Assembly: GCA_034670405.1 (NCBI GenBank)
Contig: JAXDDX010000071.1
Span: 1,192,501 to 1,256,500 of the forward strand
DNA from: Hoplostethus atlanticus
Taxonomy: Eukaryota > Chordata > Actinopteri > Trachichthyiformes > Trachichthyidae
Direction: 5' to 3'
DNA length: 64,000 nucleotides
How positions within the stretch are numbered: the stretch's first letter is position 1; the number at the start of each line of letters is the position of its first letter. Positions 53,540-61,182 of the stretch are shown here, in pieces. The position numbers and the translations under genes are program-made. Under the pieces are notes generated by a model. It saw only the letters and a list, made by a program, of their open reading frames with translations. It was not told the DNA's origin and did not search any database.

Positions 53540-56500
53540 GTGTGTGTGTGTGTTATGGAGAGTTAAGGCGAGGCAGAGCTGTGTGTCGTTTCCAACATTT
53601 GCGCAGTCTAAGATTGGAATTGAAAGTAGAAAATATAATGATCACAGACTGAGAGAAGGACAGATGGGGGGGGGAGAGAGAGAGAGAGGGAGAGAGAGAG
53701 GGAGTGAGAGAGAGAGAGAGAGAGATGATTGTGTTAGTAATGGTGAAATGGAAAGAAAATGACAGAGGGAGATGCAGAGAGAAGATCAGGCCAAAGAAAA
53801 CAACTCAGCACTGATTTTTATTGAATTAAGGTCTAATCAGTCACAGTATTGGAGTCAATGGAGAACTGAAGCCAGCCTGGCTTTCAATTTCTACTGGCAC
53901 TCAGATGAAAAAGGTCTATTAAACTCCAGCAGTAAGTATTAGAAATATGAACAGACAATGAGCACTACAGTTCCCACAAAGCACCAGTACATCGACTGGA
54001 AATGGGTTCCAGTGGGACGGAGGAAGAAAGAGAGAGAGATGGGAAGAGAGGGAAGGAGGAAGATAGGGAGGGAGGAAGGATGGAAGGAGGGATGAAAGAA
54101 AGGAAGGGAGTAGGGAAGGAAGGTAAGAAGGGAAAATGAATGAATGAAGGAGGGAGGGAGGGAGGGAGGGAGGGAGGGAGAAAGGAAAATAAATATTATG
54201 AATAAAAAAGGAGAGCAGAGAAGAAGCAGAGCAGTGTCTGATAATGATCTGCCATTACAAAAAGAGGAGAGAGGAGAGAGGAGGGAGGAGAGAGGAGAGA
54301 GGAGGGAGGAGGGAGGAGAGAAGAGAGAGTAGCAGGTCTCACTGTAATCTCTCTTATCTGAGGGTCGGTATTTAAAGGGCAGACAGTGAAAGAGAGACAG
54401 ATGAAGCAGTTTGATCTGACCTGTTTGACCTGCTAGAGAGAGAGAGGATACTACTCTATCCTTCTGTCGGTCTGACTCCTCTTCACTCCCCTCTGACTCT
54501 TTAACTCAACCAGGCTAGAGAGAGGATACTACTCTATCCTTCTGTCGGTCTGACTCCTCTTCACACCTCTGACTCTTTACCTCGACCAGGCTAGAGAGAG
54601 GATACTACTCTATCCTTCTGTCGGTCTGACTCCTCTTCACTCCCCTCTGACTCTTTAACTCAACCAGGCTAGAGAGAGGATACTACTCTATCCTTCTGTC
54701 GGTCTGACTCCTCTTCACACCCTCTGACTCTTTACCTCGACCAGGCTAGAGAGAGGATACTACTCTATCCTTCTGTCGGTCTGACTCCTCTTCACTCCCC
54801 TCTGACTCTTTAACTCAACCAGGCTAGAGAGAGGATACTACTCTATCCTTCTGTCGGTCTGACTCCTCTTCACTCCCCTCTGACTCTTTAACTCAACCAG
54901 GCTAGAGAGAGGATACTACTCTATCCTTCTGTCGGTCTGACTCCTCTTCACTCCCCTCTGACTCTTTAACTCGACCAGGCTAGAGAGAGGATACTACTCT
55001 ATCCTTCTGTCGGTCTGACTCCTCTTCACTCCCCTCTGACTCTTTAACTCAACCAGGCTAGAGAGAGGATACTACTCTATCCTTCTGTCGGTCTGACTCC
55101 TCTTCACTCCCCTCTGACTCTTTAACTCGACCAGGCTAGAGAGAGAGAGGATACTACTCTATCCTTCTGTCGGTCTGACTCCTCTTCACTCCCCTCTGAC
55201 TCTTTAACTCGACCAGGCTAGAGAGAGGATACTACTCTATCCTTCTGTCGGTCTGACTCCTCTTCACTCCCCTCTGACTCTTTAACTCTTCCATTTCCTC
55301 TCTCCATCGTCCCATATGGACACAAGCTGCCCTGGAGGGATCTGCAGCCTGTTGCACCAGTTAAACCAAAAGCAAGTCCCTGCAGGGTTACAGTGGCAGA
55401 GCCGTGCACGCTGACAGGCAAGATGTAAGAGGCTCTGCAGTGAAGCAATGAACTGGATTCTCATAATCTCTGATATTATGGGGAAAAAATAGTGTCCCGG
55501 TTGAAATTGAGTACGCTTTAAGTTCAAATGTTGGCTAGTTTAAACGTTAAATCGTCCTAGCTAAGTCCAAGTCCTAGCTTGTGCATCACCTGCATCCTAC
55601 TAGATGTAAAGTCCAATAACGGTTGGCATGGCGCATCAGTTTGATAGATGGGAAAACTTGCCGGGGGATCAATACCGTGAGGTTTATGTGTGTGGTGATG
55701 AGACCACTCAACTGACGAAGAACCAAACTACAATTTACGATGGCCAACAATAAAATACATTGGCGTTAACGTGTTTAACTCATTTAACTCATTTAACTTA
55801 TTTAACAAATTTAACTCATTTAACAAATTTAACCCATTTAACTTATTTAACTCATTTAACTCATTTAACTCATTTAACATATTTAACTCATTTAACTCAT
55901 TTAACATATTTAACTCATTTAACTCATTTAACTCATTTAACAAATTTAACTCATTTAACTCATTTAACTCATTTAACATATTTAACTCATTTAACTAATT
56001 TAACTCATTTAACTCATTTAACAAATTTAACTCATTTAACAAGTTTAACTCATTTAACTCATTTAACTCATTTAACTTATTTAACTCATTTAACTCATTT
56101 AACTCATTTAACATATTTAACTCATTTAACTCATTTAACTCATTTAACCCATTTAACTCATTTAACTCAGCGATGACAGCTTAATGCTAGTTAATTTAAA
56201 ACCAACCATAAATGAACTGCAGATATTGATTGCTTTCCGTAGAGTTGATTGTATTAGTGTGAATATAGATAATAATTATGATTTTCATTACCTCGCCTGC
56301 CGTCGTCATATTTGCCACCTGTGTTGACACATTCCCATGATTCATGACGTGAAGGGGGAGATACTAGGAGGCTGATGGGAAAGTTTTTTCCTAGTTGGCA
56401 GCTCATATTTCTGGTAAATCCAATATGACTTGAACGCAGCATCAATAAAGATGTTTTAAATGTCACGTCTACCTCTTCCCTCTCCTCCCGGTCCTGACCT

Positions 56501-56586
56501 CTTCAGGCCCCTTTGCTCAGCGCTCGTATTTCAAACGCGTTAGCCCAGAAAATCTCCGGTTGTCAGGGGCATTCAGTTTGTGTTTG

Positions 56587-56637
<51 letters not shown>

Positions 56638-57158
56638 ATGAATGAACCGGAGTGCCTGTGTGTGATTTCCTGTTGGTTGATTCACCTGTGAGCCTGGCAC
56701 CGTTTGTACTTTCGTCTCGATGCTAACCGGCTAACCAGAGGCCAGGGGACCAGGCCAGTAAACTGCTCCAGTGGGCCAGTGGCCACCCACCCATCCCTTC
56801 GTCTCCACCTCCCTCCGTGACTGAGCCAGATTAAGGGATGATTCACCGCTCCTCTCTCATCTGGGCCCTGACAGACCAGACAGATATATATATATATATA
56901 TATATATATACATGAGTGCGTGCGTCTGTCTGCGCTGGTGTTAGACGGGGAGTCACAAATGCACAGCGACAGTGTTTCCTGGCTCATTATCAAATTGGAC
57001 ATTGGCTTGCTAAGGGGATCGTGTTAGAGGTGGCGGGGAGACAGCGCTCATTTCACACCTGAGCTGATGTTGGACAAGTGACAACAGAGAAAGTGCCATT
57101 GCAGATTTACGGTCACAGACAGTTTGCATTAGATTCAAGGCGTAATCTGTGGGAGTGT

Positions 57159-57193
<35 letters not shown>

Positions 57194-58909
57194 TGTGTGT
57201 GTGTGTGCATGAGATAGTATGTTTGCATCTATGTGCTTGCTTGAATTTGCATTTATGTGTGTGTGTGTGTGTGTGTGATTTATCAACATCGGGTGCATTA
57301 CTGAAATCTCAGGTGGGTGCAAACATCCCATAATTACATCCCCCCCTCTCACCCTCATCTCTGGATACGTTACCATGGTGACGGCCAACCCCAAAGCTCT
57401 CATCAGATCATTATTTTCTCTCTGGGCTCGGCGTGGCACACTCCCCCCCACTCCCCCCCCACTCCCCCATGAAGCCCAGCCAGGCCTAATCAAACGCTTG
57501 GCCGTGGGTTCGGTCTCTCCGGGCTCTCGCTCTCCAGCCGTGGAATCACAGCCGTTTGTTTGGGCTCTCTCTATTTTCTTAGTGGTATGTCATCACAATC
57601 TTGATCGGTTAGTCAGCAAATATCTTCACATATTTGCTGACTAACCGAAACCTTTTGTTGAGTTTCCAGCTACCAAGAGGTATCCCATTAGAGACAGTAG
57701 AGAGAGTGGTAACCGCCCAGAAGCTGTTGCTGTCAATGGGACAGTGTTATTCGTCGACTTGCCCGGGTAAATGATGGTTTTGGTGAGTATCTGGGTATCT
57801 GGGTGTCTTCAGCCCTTTTCCATTTGTATTAATTACAGACATCATTGGTGATTTTAATCCCCGTGTGAATCCGACGTCTTCTGTAATCTGTGAGGTAAAA
57901 ACTTGTAGCGTAAATCACCGGCAAGACAGAGGTCCCCTGATAATATGAATCTTCAAAAACTGTATTTCTCTTTGTTGGTGCAGGACTGGTATTCTATAGG
58001 AACCCTATGTCATTAATGGATTACCCGCCAACCTCAAAACGTAATTTGCACAGCATAATTAAACTCACTAAACCCCTGGTGGCCAAGTTGTAGTTGTATG
58101 AAGTCAAAATTGGACAATTCGTCATTTTCTGATTTAGCAAACAAAATGTAGTGACATAAATTTGTGCCAAAAATGCATTTAAAAAGTTCTGCAGGAGGTT
58201 TGATTTGCATGAGATTCATATTATCATCTGTATTTGGTCATTTGCGCAGAAATCTTTACTAGATTTGCACGGGATTAAATATCCGACTGACGTTTAATTA
58301 TTTCAAACCACTAGACCTCCCCAGTAACAGGCTTTAGGGTGCGTTGAGTGTTTACTCAGATGACAGCAATGCCAATCAAACCAACTGAACCAACTATAGG
58401 AAATGACCCCAAGGTTTTATGGACGGACGTGAAGTGAGCATCGATGCAACGTCGTCAAATGCAAATACATGCTACGGAAAGTTTCCCACTGTGAACGGAG
58501 ACGCAACTAGCAACAGGCAATAGTCTGACATTGAAATAACTCGGGGTGATTGATGCCGATTGATCAGACAAACCAAGCATTGTTACAGAGGTTTTGTTTT
58601 TTCCGAGTACGATTGTCACCCAACTACTTTGGACCAACATCTGGTCTATAACAACACACAGGCAGCAGCAGCACTGAATATATAGACAATCTCTGTTGAG
58701 TCAAGTTTTACATTCTTTACTTGCCACAACATGTGACCCTGTTAACTCCAATCAGAGTTTGGGCTTATTTCATGAGGTTTTATGACCGTGTTGAGACTGT
58801 GTTGGTGTGTGATTGTGTGCATATGTGTATGTCTATGTGTGAAAGCATCTTTATATCTTTATATCTTTATATCTGCTGTGGAAACAAAGACAATGGCACA
58901 CACACTCTC

Positions 58910-58953
<44 letters not shown>

Positions 58954-59339
58954 CGGCAGAAACCAACAGAACATTTGTTCTTTCTGTTTGAAACGACGAG
59001 ACAGAAGCGTAATTACATTTCTGACACTTTCACCAAAATAAACATCCCACAGCTGCTGCAGTGCAGAACTCTGGTCCTGGAGAACACACAGCGCTGTCAC
59101 AGCACCTCCTCCGAGGAGAGGAATACCACGTGACCCGGAAGAGAGGGATGGAGGAGGGAAGGAGTGAATGAAAGATATGAGAAAATAAAAGAAGTGAAGT
59201 AAATCAAGTGGTGCAGTTGTAATTGTTAAAGATCAGCAAAGAGGGAAAGGGACAGAATGTCAGTTAGCATCCTGAAGCCTGGACCTCCATCACGCCAGAT
59301 TCCAATGGAGTGTGTGTATCAGCAGGGAAGATATCTATC

Positions 59340-59399
<60 letters not shown>

Positions 59400-59520
59400 G
59401 GGTTGGGGGGTGAGTCATGCGTCTCTATCTGTCAATCTGTGTGTGAGAGTGTGTTTCTATCAGGCACACTACGGGGAGAGTTCTGTCTGTGTGTGGACGT
59501 GTGTGTGTGTGTGTGTGCGT

Positions 59521-59567
<47 letters not shown>

Positions 59568-61093
59568 GTAGGGGAGGATGGGCTATGTACACAGTCCACT
59601 GCTAAGGCATGTGTGACGATGAAGAGACAATACAAAGTAATAGTTCAACAAATTGGGGACCAAAGTGAAAAAAAACAATCGATATTCTCTGAGAGAAAGC
59701 GGGGCAGCGGCTCGGCAGGCCTCGTCCTCTCAAGCAAGAAAACAAGAGGAGATTTGGTGAAGCGGGAATACTTCCCCCCGTAGGGACACGCCGACGATCT
59801 CAAGTGGCCCTGAGGCTTCAGAGAACGAGAGGAATATCTAAAAAATGAGTTCAGTGATACGATATCCACCCCTACACATGCAAACAGATTGAAACCCTAA
59901 AAATAAAAAATAAACTGCGGTAGATTTTCTCATTTCTGTCAATGAGGTAATAATATTGTTTAAGGCTGCACTGAGGAGAGGGGAACTTTTATCAGTGGTA
60001 GTTATGGACGTGCTGAGGAAAAAAATGGTTTGGAAAATCTGCTCGAGAACAACAGGACTTATTTGTAAAACAGACAAAATTAAAGTAAAAGTTTAAAAAA
60101 GAAGAAGCCAGATTTCATGAGTCATCCAAAATTTAGAGTAGTCACTCCAAAAGTAATTGTACAAAAATAGACCCACCCATAGACTTCAAAAGCACCTGGC
60201 AAATGTCATAATGCAATTATCAGCGACAAAATTAATCAATAATCAATTATCATCATGAGAATGTGTCATCGCCGGCTGGTGGCAGGCGTCGTCCTGTCGA
60301 CAGGAAGAGGTTTGTCCTCCTTGTACTACAAATACAGATCAACTCAAGGTGACTTTACTTTACGGGGCAACGGGCCGGGAGGGGAACGGCATCAATCGTG
60401 TAGGACGACAGGTTTATTGATACCCTGTTTACTGATCAGATGATTGGGTGGTTTTGATAACATGGGTGGTCCTCAAATGAATTCTAACCTCTGGAGACTA
60501 ACATGCTATGGTCTCGGTGCTGTTGGGAACAGGCAGCAGAATGAACTTTACTTTGAAAATGATGCAGGAAGAGAGGTATCTGGTGGATGGTGGTGTTGGT
60601 GGTGTGTGTGTGTGGGGGGGGGGGGAGGAGAGAGAGAGAGAGAGAGAGAGGTGGAAGGAGACAGCGTTGTTTTTTAATTAAGTGGAGAATCAACTGAGAT
60701 AATGATATTTGCATTGTGCAAATTTTGGTTTGCAATCACTCTCATTATATCAGCACTCAACAGAGAGAGGGAGGGGGAGGGGGGGAGGGGGGGTGAGACA
60801 GTGTGTAGAGATGGAGGGGGGGGTGGGGGGGGGTCGGGGGGGTTCGTCGCTCTCTGGTAATATCAGCAAATTGAGTAGATGATGCAATTAATCATCTAGA
60901 GTCACATTGAAGGAGGCAGGTTACGAGAAGGGAGGTGACAAAATCACACATGCACACGCACACACGCCACATGCACGCACACACAGCACACACACACACA
61001 CACACACACGCACACACACCAAATGCACGCACACACATGCACACATACACACACACAGGCAGGCAGAAAAACATGCAAGCTGACAGACAAACG

Positions 61094-61135
<42 letters not shown>

Positions 61136-61141
61136 CTCCCT

Positions 61142-61182
<41 letters not shown>

